This document shows, piece by piece, positions 21,913-31,099 of a stretch of DNA of 40,404 bases. This DNA comes from Nitratiruptor sp. (GTDB taxonomy: Bacteria; Campylobacterota; Campylobacteria; Campylobacterales; Nitratiruptoraceae). Within the stretch, counting starts at the first letter, position 1. Each line of letters starts with the position of its first letter. Made by a program: the position numbers and the translations under genes. Under the pieces are notes generated by a model. It was not told where the DNA came from. It was given only the letters and a program-made list of their open reading frames with translations, and made no database searches. The DNA lies in assembly GCA_015494535.1 (NCBI GenBank), contig WGBC01000038.1, positions 1 to 40,404 of the forward strand. The letters run 5' to 3'.

Positions 21913-22564
21913 AGGGTAACTCGATAACGAGGCTATCTTTTTCGAATGTGAGGATGAACTCCTCATCCTCTATACGCAGCTGCTCGATCTCTTTGCATTT
22001 GATGGTGATGATGACTACCTGATACTTCTTACCGTCTATCTTGATGCTTCTTCCTGTGGCGATACTCACTTTGATAAATATCTCCTCGCTGCTACGCAAT
22101 GCTTTAAAGATTTTGTTGAGCAGCTGCAAAAAGCGGTTGATGTTGAGCTTGAATTCGGGAATGGAAACGTCATATTCTGTGGTGAGTTTCGTCTTTTCAT
22201 CTAGATTGGTGGTGATGGCGATGTCCAAAAGGGTGAAAATATTTGCTGGTTGGAGATTTTCTTGGATAGTGTGCAGTTTTTTGCTACAGACGTTTTTGTG
22301 TAAAATCAACCCTATGCGATCGCTATCTTTGTAGCCTACGGTAATGGCGCAAAAGCTGGAGTGCCCTATATCAAAATGCAAAAAGGAGTGCTTGAAGCCA
22401 AAACTCATGGAGGCATGGGAGATGGCAAGGTTAAAAAGATCGTCTTTTTTGGATATTGAGAGGATATACTCCCCCTCTTTGTTGTACTCCAATATCTCAC
22501 CCTCGGAGTTGAACAGGATATAGGGGTTGAGGCTGTTTTCTATAAACTCTTTGTATAAATCCAT
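21902..22564 (-). CDS. PAS-like protein with vestigial histidine-kinase-like C-terminus
   Basis: NSLNPYILFNSEGEILEYNKEGEYIL PAS-like; no H-box or G-boxes seen. Confidence 0.55.
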   Translation of the reverse strand: MDLYKEFIENSLNPYILFNSEGEILEYNKEGEYILSISKKDDLFNLAISHASMSFGFKHSFLHFDIGHSSFCAITVGYKDSDRIGLILHKNVCSKKLHTIQENLQPANIFTLLDIAITTNLDEKTKLTTEYDVSIPEFKLNINRFLQLLNKIFKALRSSEEIFIKVSIATGRSIKIDGKKYQVVIITIKCKEIEQLRIEDEEFILTFEKDSLVIELPFIL

Positions 22565-22576
22565 AGCTACATTATA

Positions 22577-23044
22577 CTACACTTTTGCCCAACCGTGCAT
22601 CTTTTTTGCGCTCAATGCTAAGCCATCAGCGTACTCTATGGGGTTAATGGCGACGAAGTTGAGACTTTCGAGCAAAGTTATAAGCTCTTCGATGTCGTTT
22701 TGTTCGCAAAAGATTAAAATATCCGCAGCGTTTTTCATCATGCGGTAGTTTTTCCTTAGAAACTCCTCCAAATTTTGCAGTTTTTTCCAAGGGTAGTTGA
22801 CAAAAATGGTATCAAACTGCATGGAGCGAAGGTTGTAGCGCTCTTTATTTTCATCAAGCAGGCGCACTTTTGTACCAATCTCTTTTATCTCTTCATATAT
22901 TGGCTCCGTGAGGGCGGCAATTTCGAGGTAGTGTCCCTGCTGGTGGCAAAAGTTGGCCAAGCTTTGCGAGCTTTGTAAGCCATTGCTAAACTGAAAGACT
23001 CTCACGCCGGGTAGCTTTGGTATGACTACAAATAGCTCCTCCAT
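22577..23044 (-). CDS. putative methyltransferase-like conserved protein
   Basis: FDTIFVNYPWKKLQN motif-IV-like; start chosen at MEELF (ATG overlapping upstream TGA). Confidence 0.5.
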   Translation of the reverse strand: MEELFVVIPKLPGVRVFQFSNGLQSSQSLANFCHQQGHYLEIAALTEPIYEEIKEIGTKVRLLDENKERYNLRSMQFDTIFVNYPWKKLQNLEEFLRKNYRMMKNAADILIFCEQNDIEELITLLESLNFVAINPIEYADGLALSAKKMHGWAKV

Positions 23045-23712
23045 CACTCCTCCATCCAAATTATTGAGGCAAACCTGCCAGTTTTTTTGTCTCTTCTATA
23101 TGAGTAGTAATCGCTGCTGCAGCAGGTGCAAATATTGTAATCTCTTATAGATTCTACCCTATTTTGCTCAAGTTGCTCATAAATAATCGCTTTAATATCT
23201 AGATATCTGCCTCTTTTTATGAAACGATTGGGATATTGCGAAGCAAGTTCAAGGCTCACTTCATAGCAGCAGCTATGGATTCCAGGTGATATGATAGCCG
23301 ATATATTTGTTGCACCATAACGATTGCGCATAAGGTGCATAGCCTTTGCCACTATCTGCTTGGTAGCACCCATTCTGCCTGCATGAAGTGCCGCTATTAC
23401 TTTGGCATTATTATCATAGAGTAAAACCCCAAAGCAGTCTGCGCTCATAATCGCTAGAGGCAAAGAGAACTGTGTGGTGATGAGACCATCGCAAGAGGGC
23501 GGGACTATGAAATCATTTATCTCCACAATCATATCGCCATGGACTTGATTGGCAAATTGCGCATTTGTGATACCTGCTTTTTTATAGAGTATTTGGCGGT
23601 TGCGCTTCACGTCCAAAGCGCTATCGCCAACATGCATAGCGATATTGAGCCAGTTATAGGGAGGTTTGCTCACGCCTCCATAGCGATCGCTAATAAAATG
23701 TTTAATCCTCAT
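23044..23712 (-). CDS. pgeF: polyphenol oxidase / laccase-domain family protein (PgeF/YfiH)
   Basis: SADCFGVLLYDNNAKVIAALHAGRMGATKQI, ISPGIHSCCYEV. Confidence 0.9.
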   Translation of the reverse strand: MRIKHFISDRYGGVSKPPYNWLNIAMHVGDSALDVKRNRQILYKKAGITNAQFANQVHGDMIVEINDFIVPPSCDGLITTQFSLPLAIMSADCFGVLLYDNNAKVIAALHAGRMGATKQIVAKAMHLMRNRYGATNISAIISPGIHSCCYEVSLELASQYPNRFIKRGRYLDIKAIIYEQLEQNRVESIRDYNICTCCSSDYYSYRRDKKTGRFASIIWMEE

Positions 23713-24943
23713 ACAGATACACCTTTGCCGTAGGAATGTAGCGATTCTCAAAAGCTTTATAGTTCGATTCTAGCTTAATAGTGATCCATCCATCTTTGGG
23801 ATAGAGAAGAAGTTGTTTTTTGAGATCATAGAGTTTTTTATTTATGGGGAGTTTGATATATGTATCTTTGTGCAAAGCGGGAGCGAGGATCACGAAGCCC
23901 TTTTGGAAAAAGCGAAAGTAGTAGCTATCAAACTTTTGCATGGATGAGAGCGCAAGACCTAAATTGTAAAAATATATATCTTCCTCTTCCAAAGCGTGAT
24001 TGAAGGGCACTTCCGTATAGCTATAAAAGCCTCCAAGTTTCGCCAAGACATAGTTGTAGTAGATTATATCTTTTGGCTTTTTTGCCAAGATTTTCCCCTT
24101 TTGGATGGCAAAATCGGGTGCGGCGTAGTTCATGTAGATCATCTCTTTGAAGCCGTAGCGCTTTTTGTATGAGTGAAAAAGATCAAAATAGCTCAACACC
24201 TCGTCCAATGGCTGCAAAATAGTAGTGGGAATAAAGGTGGTGGTACCATCAATCGTGGCCATCGCGTGGCTATCTTCAACGCCGCTTAGATAACTCTCGC
24301 ACATGTCGTAATTGGTTGCATTTAAGAGCTCGGGGTTGCGATAGGCTTGGTTGGTGACAATTAGCAGTCCAGCATTGCGTAGGGCTTGAAAGAGCTTTTT
24401 GAGGCATTGATGGTAGGGTATTTGGTGGCGATGCCGAAATTCTTGCTTGATGTTTGCAAAATCCTTTTCTTCCAAAAAGAGATCGTTTGCCCAATCAAAA
24501 AAGTAACCCTTAATATGTAGCTCTTTTGCTTTTTGGATGAGATAGGCTATACGTTTTTGCAAAAGCTCTTCATTGCACATATCGTAGTAGAAGTCGTTAT
24601 GGTGCAAAGGCGTTCTGTTTAGAAGCGTATTGGGATGTGTACGTACCCACTGCAAGAAGCTGCTGTTTTCATCTGTATAGAATCCTGCAGCCCACTCGTA
24701 GGCTATCGCTGTGGGAGGCAGCGACTTTGTTTCTTGCAGATCCGATAGTCCGCCATATTCCACGATAGCGAATTTTTTGGCAAAGTCTCTGTTTTTTCGC
24801 CAAGGAGCGGAGGTGGCGTAGAGGGGTTTGTTTGTGGCTTTTGGCGGGGGAGATTTTTTGGCAATGTATGTATCTTTTGTTGCTTGCTGCAATGAAAACC
24901 CTTGTAAAAGAAGAGGTAAAAGTAGCGTGATGAAAACTCTCAT
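23702..24943 (-). CDS. exported putative glycoside-hydrolase-like (TIM-barrel, GH114/TM1410-like) protein
   Basis: signal peptide MRVFITLLLPLLLQGFS; IKGYFFDWANDLFL and GLLIVTNQAYRNPELLNATNYDMCESYLSG resemble TM1410/GH114 barrel strands. Confidence 0.5.
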   Translation of the reverse strand: MRVFITLLLPLLLQGFSLQQATKDTYIAKKSPPPKATNKPLYATSAPWRKNRDFAKKFAIVEYGGLSDLQETKSLPPTAIAYEWAAGFYTDENSSFLQWVRTHPNTLLNRTPLHHNDFYYDMCNEELLQKRIAYLIQKAKELHIKGYFFDWANDLFLEEKDFANIKQEFRHRHQIPYHQCLKKLFQALRNAGLLIVTNQAYRNPELLNATNYDMCESYLSGVEDSHAMATIDGTTTFIPTTILQPLDEVLSYFDLFHSYKKRYGFKEMIYMNYAAPDFAIQKGKILAKKPKDIIYYNYVLAKLGGFYSYTEVPFNHALEEEDIYFYNLGLALSSMQKFDSYYFRFFQKGFVILAPALHKDTYIKLPINKKLYDLKKQLLLYPKDGWITIKLESNYKAFENRYIPTAKVYLYED

Positions 24944-25383
24944 AACTCTTTGGAATCGAGCAGTATCGTCACTGGTCCATCGTTGATGATGCAAACCTCC
25001 ATCATCGCCCCAAATTCGCCTGTTTGCACGTTGATGTATTCTGCAAGTTTTGCCACGAACGCTTCATAGAGCGCTTTTGCCTCCTTTGGCGACATTGCTT
25101 GTGTGAAATCTGGCCTATTGCCCCTTTTGCAGTTGGCCGCTAGAGTAAATTGGCTCACCACCAAAATCTCTCCACCAACTTGTACAATATTTTTGTCAAA
25201 TTTTCCCTCTTCGTTGGGAAAGATGCGAAGGTTGAGGATCTTTTTGATGAGTTTGTCTATGTCTTGTAGGCTATCTTCTTGCATTACTCCAAGCAAAATA
25301 TTGTAGCCTTTGGCGATTCTTGCTACCTCTTTGCCATCGATCCTCACCCACGATTTGCTCACTCGCTGTAACACTGCCTTCAT
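24940..25383 (-). CDS. dtd: D-aminoacyl-tRNA deacylase
   Basis: MKAVLQRVSKSWVRIDG, LVVSQFTLAANCKRGNRPDFTQAM, NDGPVTILLDS. Confidence 0.96.
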   Translation of the reverse strand: MKAVLQRVSKSWVRIDGKEVARIAKGYNILLGVMQEDSLQDIDKLIKKILNLRIFPNEEGKFDKNIVQVGGEILVVSQFTLAANCKRGNRPDFTQAMSPKEAKALYEAFVAKLAEYINVQTGEFGAMMEVCIINDGPVTILLDSKEL

Positions 25384-25429
25384 ACGCCTCCTTTTGTGTT
25401 ATTATATAGAAAAAAGGAGGCACAAGAGT

Positions 25430-26056
25430 ATGGTTTTTAGTGATAGGTTTGAAGCTGGCGAGCTCTTGGCCCAAAAGCTGCAAGAGTATGCGAACGATGC
25501 TGATACGATCGTCATAGCGTTGCCAAGAGGAGGCGTACCCGTAGGGTATGTGATAGCAAAACAGCTACGTTTGCCACTTGATATTTTTTTTGTCAAGAAG
25601 ATCCCCTCCCCTTACAATCCAGAAGCGGCTATCGGGGCGATTAGCGAGAGTGGGCAGGAGTATATCAACGAGCGAGCGGTAATGATGCTCAATGTCTCTC
25701 GCCACTACATCGATGAGCAAAAAGCAAAAATCTTGCAAAAAATTGCCCAAAAGCGCGCTTTGTACAACAAGCCTCGCATGAATGTGCGTGGCAAGAGGGT
25801 GATCCTCGTAGATGACGGGATAGCTACGGGAGCGAGCATGTATCTAGCGGCAAAAGCCTTGAGGGAAGAGGGGGCGAAAGAGGTGATAATTGCAGTGCCA
25901 GTGGCGCCGCCAGATAGTTTGGCGCTTCTCAGGGAAGTAGCCGATAAGGTGGTGGTAGTGGACGTGCCAGCAGATTTCATGGCGGTAGGGCAATTCTATC
26001 GCGATTTTCATCAGTTAGAAGACACGGAGGTTATGGAGCTGTTGCAGGCTATTTGA
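25430..26056 (+). CDS. phosphoribosyltransferase family protein
   Basis: VIALPRGGVPVGYVIAKQL, VILVDDGIATGASM PRPP motif; ATG at 25430 after AAAAAGGAGG. Confidence 0.88.
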   Translation: MVFSDRFEAGELLAQKLQEYANDADTIVIALPRGGVPVGYVIAKQLRLPLDIFFVKKIPSPYNPEAAIGAISESGQEYINERAVMMLNVSRHYIDEQKAKILQKIAQKRALYNKPRMNVRGKRVILVDDGIATGASMYLAAKALREEGAKEVIIAVPVAPPDSLALLREVADKVVVVDVPADFMAVGQFYRDFHQLEDTEVMELLQAI

Positions 26057-26798
26057 TACCGCGCAGCTTGAGGCTTAATAGTCCCAGATACTCATGTAGT
26101 GCAGCATAGCTAGCGCTCAAATTGTCCATGCGGGGCAAAATCTCCCAAAATGAAGGGAATTTATCGAGCAAGTAATCGCATTTGCTTGGCATTATGTCAA
26201 ATCCATAATAACGAAAAAGTGCAAAGCTGCGGGGCATATGGTAGGCTGAAGTGACAAGGATGATGCTGGGAACTTCTATGTTGAAGTTGCTGAAGAGCTC
26301 TTTTGTGAATTTCGCGTTTTCATAGGTATCTTTGCTTTTGCCCTCGATAACGAAACAGCCCTTTTGCAGGCGATCGCATTCTCGAAGAGGTAAATGAAAG
26401 GTTTGGATGAGGGTCAGCAGGGTTTTTCTTGCATATTCGTTCTCGTAGCCGCTGTAGATGAGTGGCAGATCTTTTTGTATAGCAATCCTTAGTCCCCAAA
26501 GCAACCTTTTTGTGCCAGATCTGCTAAGAGCCAGATAGGGCTCTTCGCTGACACGTCCTCCACCCAACACAACTACTGCGATAGGCTCTTTTTTGGATGA
26601 AGCAAATTTCATCTTTTCCAAAGGATTGACAAGCGTCTTCGCGCCAATGTAGCTTGAAAGCAGCCAAATGAAAAGGGCTAGAGCCAAAAGAGGTTTTCTG
26701 GCCTGGCGTAAAAATATAGCGCCAAGAAAAAGTAGCGTTATGAAGAGTCCCGGAGGGAGTAAAAAGGCGTTGACAAGTTTAGAGACGATGAAAATCAA
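26049..26798 (-). CDS. YdcF/ElyC (DUF218) family membrane protein
   Basis: AVVVLGGGRVSEEPY, SKDTYENAKFTKELF, LVTSAYHMPRSFALF. Confidence 0.9.
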   Translation of the reverse strand: MIFIVSKLVNAFLLPPGLFITLLFLGAIFLRQARKPLLALALFIWLLSSYIGAKTLVNPLEKMKFASSKKEPIAVVVLGGGRVSEEPYLALSRSGTKRLLWGLRIAIQKDLPLIYSGYENEYARKTLLTLIQTFHLPLRECDRLQKGCFVIEGKSKDTYENAKFTKELFSNFNIEVPSIILVTSAYHMPRSFALFRYYGFDIMPSKCDYLLDKFPSFWEILPRMDNLSASYAALHEYLGLLSLKLRGIK

Positions 26799-27787
26799 GC
26801 CAACACTACCCTCCCATTTCCTTTTTTTAGCGTGCCAATCACATAAGCATCGCTTTGGGCCAAAACTTCCTGTGCGTTCTTTTCATCCACGATCAAAATC
26901 ATCCCTACGCCCATATTAAATGTTTTATACATCTCCTCTTCATCCACATATTTTGCGATAAAATCAAAAATTGGCAAAGTTTTGATGCTCTTTTTCTCTA
27001 TGTAGGCATCAAGATTTTGAGGAAGTACGCGTGGTAAGTTTTCAATAATACCGCCTCCGGTGATATGGGCTAGGGCTTTAATATGGGATTGGAGCTTTTT
27101 GAATGTTTTAACATAGATGCGGGTAGGCTCAAGCAAGACGTCGATGAGCCTTTTGCCCTCAAACTCTGCGTCAAGATCCATGCCAAGCTTTTCGAAGAAA
27201 AGTTTTCGCACAAGCGAGTAACCATTAGAGTGGATGCCGCTAGATGGTAGGGCTATAAGGAGATCTCCTTCTTGCAAAGATGGTCTGTTTTGGAGGATCT
27301 CTTTTTCGGCAATACCTACCGCAAAGCCAGCTAAATCAAAATCCCCCTCTTTATACATCCCTGGCATCTCTGCGGTTTCACCCCCAATGAGGGCGCATTC
27401 GGCCTCTTCGCATCCTTTGGCTATGCCTTTGATGACCTCTTTTGCTTCCTCTACCTCTAACTTCGCAGTAGCATAGTAGTCAAGAAAAAAGAGAGGCTCG
27501 GCGAAACTGCATATAAGGTCATTCACGCACATGGCCACCAAATCGATGCCAACAGTATCAAACTTCTTGGCTTCAATTGCGAGCTTGAGTTTCGTGCCTA
27601 CCCCATCGGTTGCACCAAAGAGCACAGGGTTTTTGTAGTCGCTTGGCAGTTCAAAGCCCCCTGCAAACCCACCGATATCGCTTAGTACATGTTTGTTGAA
27701 AGTAGCTTTGACGAAAGGCTTTATCTCCTCTACGAGCCTCGCGCCCGCATCTATATCGACACCACTATCTTTGTAGCTCAAACTCAT
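26795..27787 (-). CDS. purM: phosphoribosylformylglycinamidine cyclo-ligase
   Basis: YKDSGVDIDAGARLVEEIK, ALIGGETAEMPGMY, HITGGGIIENLPRVL. Confidence 0.97.
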   Translation of the reverse strand: MSLSYKDSGVDIDAGARLVEEIKPFVKATFNKHVLSDIGGFAGGFELPSDYKNPVLFGATDGVGTKLKLAIEAKKFDTVGIDLVAMCVNDLICSFAEPLFFLDYYATAKLEVEEAKEVIKGIAKGCEEAECALIGGETAEMPGMYKEGDFDLAGFAVGIAEKEILQNRPSLQEGDLLIALPSSGIHSNGYSLVRKLFFEKLGMDLDAEFEGKRLIDVLLEPTRIYVKTFKKLQSHIKALAHITGGGIIENLPRVLPQNLDAYIEKKSIKTLPIFDFIAKYVDEEEMYKTFNMGVGMILIVDEKNAQEVLAQSDAYVIGTLKKGNGRVVLA

Positions 27788-28005
27788 TTATTATCCCAAT
27801 CGCACTTGCCAAAGATTTTGTTGAAAAACCAAAGACTTGGACAAAAGTTTGTAAATGCAAATATGAGCAGCATGATGATGATGAACGTTTGCAAGACCAC
27901 CGCAATTTTGAACATCAGCGGATCTTTCATTCCCATTGCAAAAAGATACATGATAAATCCAAGCATGATAGCCATCAAGATTCTTTGTGCTTTATCGCCG
28001 CACAT
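27784..28005 (-). CDS. small membrane protein, DUF2892 (YgaP-TM-like)
   Basis: two hydrophobic segments and FTNFCPSLWFFNKIFG. Confidence 0.7.
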   Translation of the reverse strand: MCGDKAQRILMAIMLGFIMYLFAMGMKDPLMFKIAVVLQTFIIIMLLIFAFTNFCPSLWFFNKIFGKCDWDNK

Positions 28006-28098
28006 TTTCCCTCCTTTTTTTGTTTAATTATATCATTTATGGCTTCATTCAAGAAATTGTGTTAAAATCAGACAAAATTTATCTGAAATGGAGCTTCT

Positions 28099-28938
28099 AT
28101 GTGGTTTGAGGAGATTCACAACGACTTTTTCAAACAGGGCGTTAAGGTAGAGAAGAAGCTTTTTGAGACAAAAAGCAAATATCAGCACATCGAAGTGTAT
28201 GAGAGCAAGGAGTTTGGGCGCATTTTGGTGATCGATGGACACGGGATGCTGTGCGAGAAAGATGAGTTTATCTATCATGAGATGATGGCACACGTGCCTG
28301 TGTGTACTCACAAAGAGCCTAAAAGAGCGCTTGTTATAGGTGGTGGCGATGGCGGCGTGGCTAAGGAGCTTTTGAGGCATCCCGAGATAGAAGTGGATAT
28401 GGTAGAGATTGACGAAGAGGTGGTAAAAGTAAGCCAAGAGTTTTTTCCTACCATCGGCGATTGGGACAATCCAAGGCTAAGTCTCTTTATAGAGGATGGG
28501 ATAGAGTTTGTCAAAAATGCCGAGTCAAAAAGTTATGATTTGGTGCTTGTGGATTCCACAGATCCTGAAGGGCCTGCAGAGGGGCTGTTTAATCGTAACT
28601 TCTATGCCAATGTTTTTAGAATCCTCAAAGACGATGGCATCGTGGTGGCCCAAGGTGAGAGCTGGTGGATCGATATGCCTTTGCACAAAGAGATCATGAG
28701 TGTGATTGGCGAGTTTTTCAAGATCGTGATGCCCTATCGCTTTGAGATGTATATGTATCCGGGATGTAACTGGAACTTTATATTAGGCAGCAAACTTTAT
28801 CATCCAACAGCCGATATGATTTTGCAAAGAGCGGACTTAATCGATGGGCTTAAATACTATAACTCCGATATTCACAAAGCAAGCTTCGTCTTGCCAAATT
28901 ATGTAAAAAAAGAGTTAGGGGATCTCTATAAGTGGTAA
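28099..28938 (+). CDS. speE: spermidine synthase
   Basis: LVIGGGDGGVAKELLRHPEIEVDMVEIDEEVV, VLVDSTDPEGPAEGLF. Confidence 0.95.
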   Translation: MWFEEIHNDFFKQGVKVEKKLFETKSKYQHIEVYESKEFGRILVIDGHGMLCEKDEFIYHEMMAHVPVCTHKEPKRALVIGGGDGGVAKELLRHPEIEVDMVEIDEEVVKVSQEFFPTIGDWDNPRLSLFIEDGIEFVKNAESKSYDLVLVDSTDPEGPAEGLFNRNFYANVFRILKDDGIVVAQGESWWIDMPLHKEIMSVIGEFFKIVMPYRFEMYMYPGCNWNFILGSKLYHPTADMILQRADLIDGLKYYNSDIHKASFVLPNYVKKELGDLYKW

Positions 28939-29537
28939 GCCTGCCTCACGCCATCGCTCTCACCGGCTCCATAGCCACTGGCAAAAGTACGGTGTGCAAC
29001 CTACTCAAACTTTTTGGACTCCGCATTATCGATGCGGATGAGATTGCCCATAAAATATTGGATCAAGAGGCCAACGAAATTGCCAGGCTCTTTGGCAAGG
29101 AGTATGTGGTAGATGGTAAGGTAGATCGAAAAAGGCTTGGCAAACGCATATTTGGCTCCAAAGAGGATCGATTGAAGCTTGAAAAGCTGCTCCATCCAAA
29201 GATAAAGCAAGCCATTTTGCAAGAGGCAAAGCATCAAGAGCGCTTTAAAGTGCCATATATCGTAGATATTCCTCTCTTTTTTGAAACGAGAAACTATCCA
29301 GAAATTACCAAAGTGGCGGTAGTCTATGCCCCAAAAGATTTACAGTTGCAGCGCCTTACCAAAAGAGAGCGTCTCAGTCAAGAGGAGGCGAAAAAGCGCA
29401 TAGATCTGCAGATCGATATAGAAGAAAAAAGAACATGGGCAGATTATGTGATTGATAATAGCAAGGATCTGAAACATTTGCAAAACGAAGTGGAGAAGTT
29501 TGTAGAAAGGCTAAAAGATGAGTATGCACTTGGTTAA
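28932..29537 (+). CDS. coaE: dephospho-CoA kinase
   Basis: IALTGSIATGKSTVCNLL, IIDADEIAHKIL, VDIPLFFE; GTG start. Confidence 0.95.
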   Translation: MVSLPHAIALTGSIATGKSTVCNLLKLFGLRIIDADEIAHKILDQEANEIARLFGKEYVVDGKVDRKRLGKRIFGSKEDRLKLEKLLHPKIKQAILQEAKHQERFKVPYIVDIPLFFETRNYPEITKVAVVYAPKDLQLQRLTKRERLSQEEAKKRIDLQIDIEEKRTWADYVIDNSKDLKHLQNEVEKFVERLKDEYALG

Positions 29538-30276
29538 GTATAGCGCCAGTGGTAACGATTTCGTGATTTCTCATACCTTTATGAAAAAAGATAGAAGTGA
29601 ACTTGCCAAGTGGCTCTGCCACAGGCACGAGGGTATAGGTGCAGATGGTTTAATCGTATTGTTACCTCACGCAACGCTCGATTTTGAGTGGCAATTTTAC
29701 AATGCGGATGGCTCGGAGGCTGCAATGTGTGGCAACGGCAGCAGGGCTGCGGCGCACTATGCATATACTTATGGGCTTGCACCTGCAAAAATGAGGTTTC
29801 TGACGCTTGCTGGAGAGATTGAGGCGAGTGTCGAGGGCGATGTGGTGGAATCGCAGCTTACGGAGCACAAAATTTTGCAAAAAAATTTACAGGAGTATGG
29901 GCGTAATTGGTGGCTTATCGATACGGGCGTGCCACACCTTGTAACGTTTGTAGAAGATTTGAAACAATTCGATAAAAATGTAGCTAAAAACCTCAGAGAT
30001 AAATACAATGCTAACGTAAATTATGCTATAATCCGCGATTTGAAAAGCATAGGTGTCCGCACCTTTGAAAGAGGCGTCGAAGATGAGACGCTTGCATGCG
30101 GTACGGGGATGGCTGCATGTTTCATAAGGGCTTTGGAAGAGAAGAGAGTCCAGAACGAAGCGAAGCTCTATCCCAAAAGTGGCGAAGAGTTATCGATTCG
30201 CTACGCTGATGATAGGCTCTACTTCAAAGGAAGAGTCAAAAAGATTTTTGCAACATGCAAGGAGGAGATTGTTTGA
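29518..30276 (+). CDS. dapF: diaminopimelate epimerase
   Basis: YSASGNDFVI, NADGSEAAMCGNGSRAAAHY, DETLACGTGMAA. Confidence 0.96.
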   Translation: MSMHLVKYSASGNDFVISHTFMKKDRSELAKWLCHRHEGIGADGLIVLLPHATLDFEWQFYNADGSEAAMCGNGSRAAAHYAYTYGLAPAKMRFLTLAGEIEASVEGDVVESQLTEHKILQKNLQEYGRNWWLIDTGVPHLVTFVEDLKQFDKNVAKNLRDKYNANVNYAIIRDLKSIGVRTFERGVEDETLACGTGMAACFIRALEEKRVQNEAKLYPKSGEELSIRYADDRLYFKGRVKKIFATCKEEIV

Positions 30277-30977
30277 AAAGGTTGATCGTATTGCTATCGC
30301 TGCTCGTGGCATTTGCACACAGCATGGATAGACTTCCAGGGTGGTACTACGCCATAAAAGATGTTTCATTGCAAAAGAAGAGTTTTTTCAAGATTTTAAA
30401 GCCGCTAGTTGAAAAAGAGAATCAAAAGATTGCCCAAGAGCGGGAGTTTGTCAAGAGATTTTTCCAAGAGTATCGGAAAAATCCTATCGTAACAGACGAG
30501 CTTGTCGAAATATTGGCAAAACTAGCGAAAAAATACAGAATCAAAGAGCTTTACAACGAAGAAGAGTATCTCAAAAAAATAGATACCATCCCCGTTTCGC
30601 TTGTATTGGCGCAAGCAGCGCTAGAGAGTGGATGGGGAAAAAGCCGCTTCGCCAAAGAGGCGAACAATCTCTTTGGGGAATGGACGTTTGGCAAACATGG
30701 GCTAGTACCCAAAAAAAGAGCCCCGGGCAAAAAGCATAAAATTAGAATATTTAAAACGGTGGAGGACTCCATAGCTTCTTACATGCTCAATCTCAATAGG
30801 CACGGAGCCTACCGAGAGTTTCGCATGGCAAGATTTGTGGCTAGAAAAAACAACCAAAAATTTGATGGTCTGCAAGCTGCGATGACCATGCAGCGCTACT
30901 CTGAGCTTGGCAAAAAATATAACCATCTCGTATCCACAATCATCCGCAAGAACAGACTTCACAAATTTGAGGGGTAA
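30273..30977 (+). CDS. exported Bax-like glucosaminidase (peptidoglycan hydrolase)
   Basis: IPVSLVLAQAALESGWGKSRFAKEANNLFGEWTF; TTG start with AAGGAGG; signal peptide. Confidence 0.85.
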   Translation: MKRLIVLLSLLVAFAHSMDRLPGWYYAIKDVSLQKKSFFKILKPLVEKENQKIAQEREFVKRFFQEYRKNPIVTDELVEILAKLAKKYRIKELYNEEEYLKKIDTIPVSLVLAQAALESGWGKSRFAKEANNLFGEWTFGKHGLVPKKRAPGKKHKIRIFKTVEDSIASYMLNLNRHGAYREFRMARFVARKNNQKFDGLQAAMTMQRYSELGKKYNHLVSTIIRKNRLHKFEG

Positions 30978-30984
30978 CCCCCTC
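30969..30984 (+). terminator. stem-loop GAGGGG-TAAC-CCCCTC followed by T-rich tract; stop codon in loop
   Basis: 6-bp perfect stem, 4-nt loop, downstream TTCTTGCTTTAAAATTTTT. Confidence 0.6.
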
Positions 30985-31099
30985 TTCTTGCTTTAAAATT
31001 TTTCTCTCTTTTCGATAATTATTGTGATGAATCAATATAAGGAAAAGGGAATGGGTTTTTAATTTGTTCTATTGTAGAAAGGCGGGCAGAAATCCCCAT

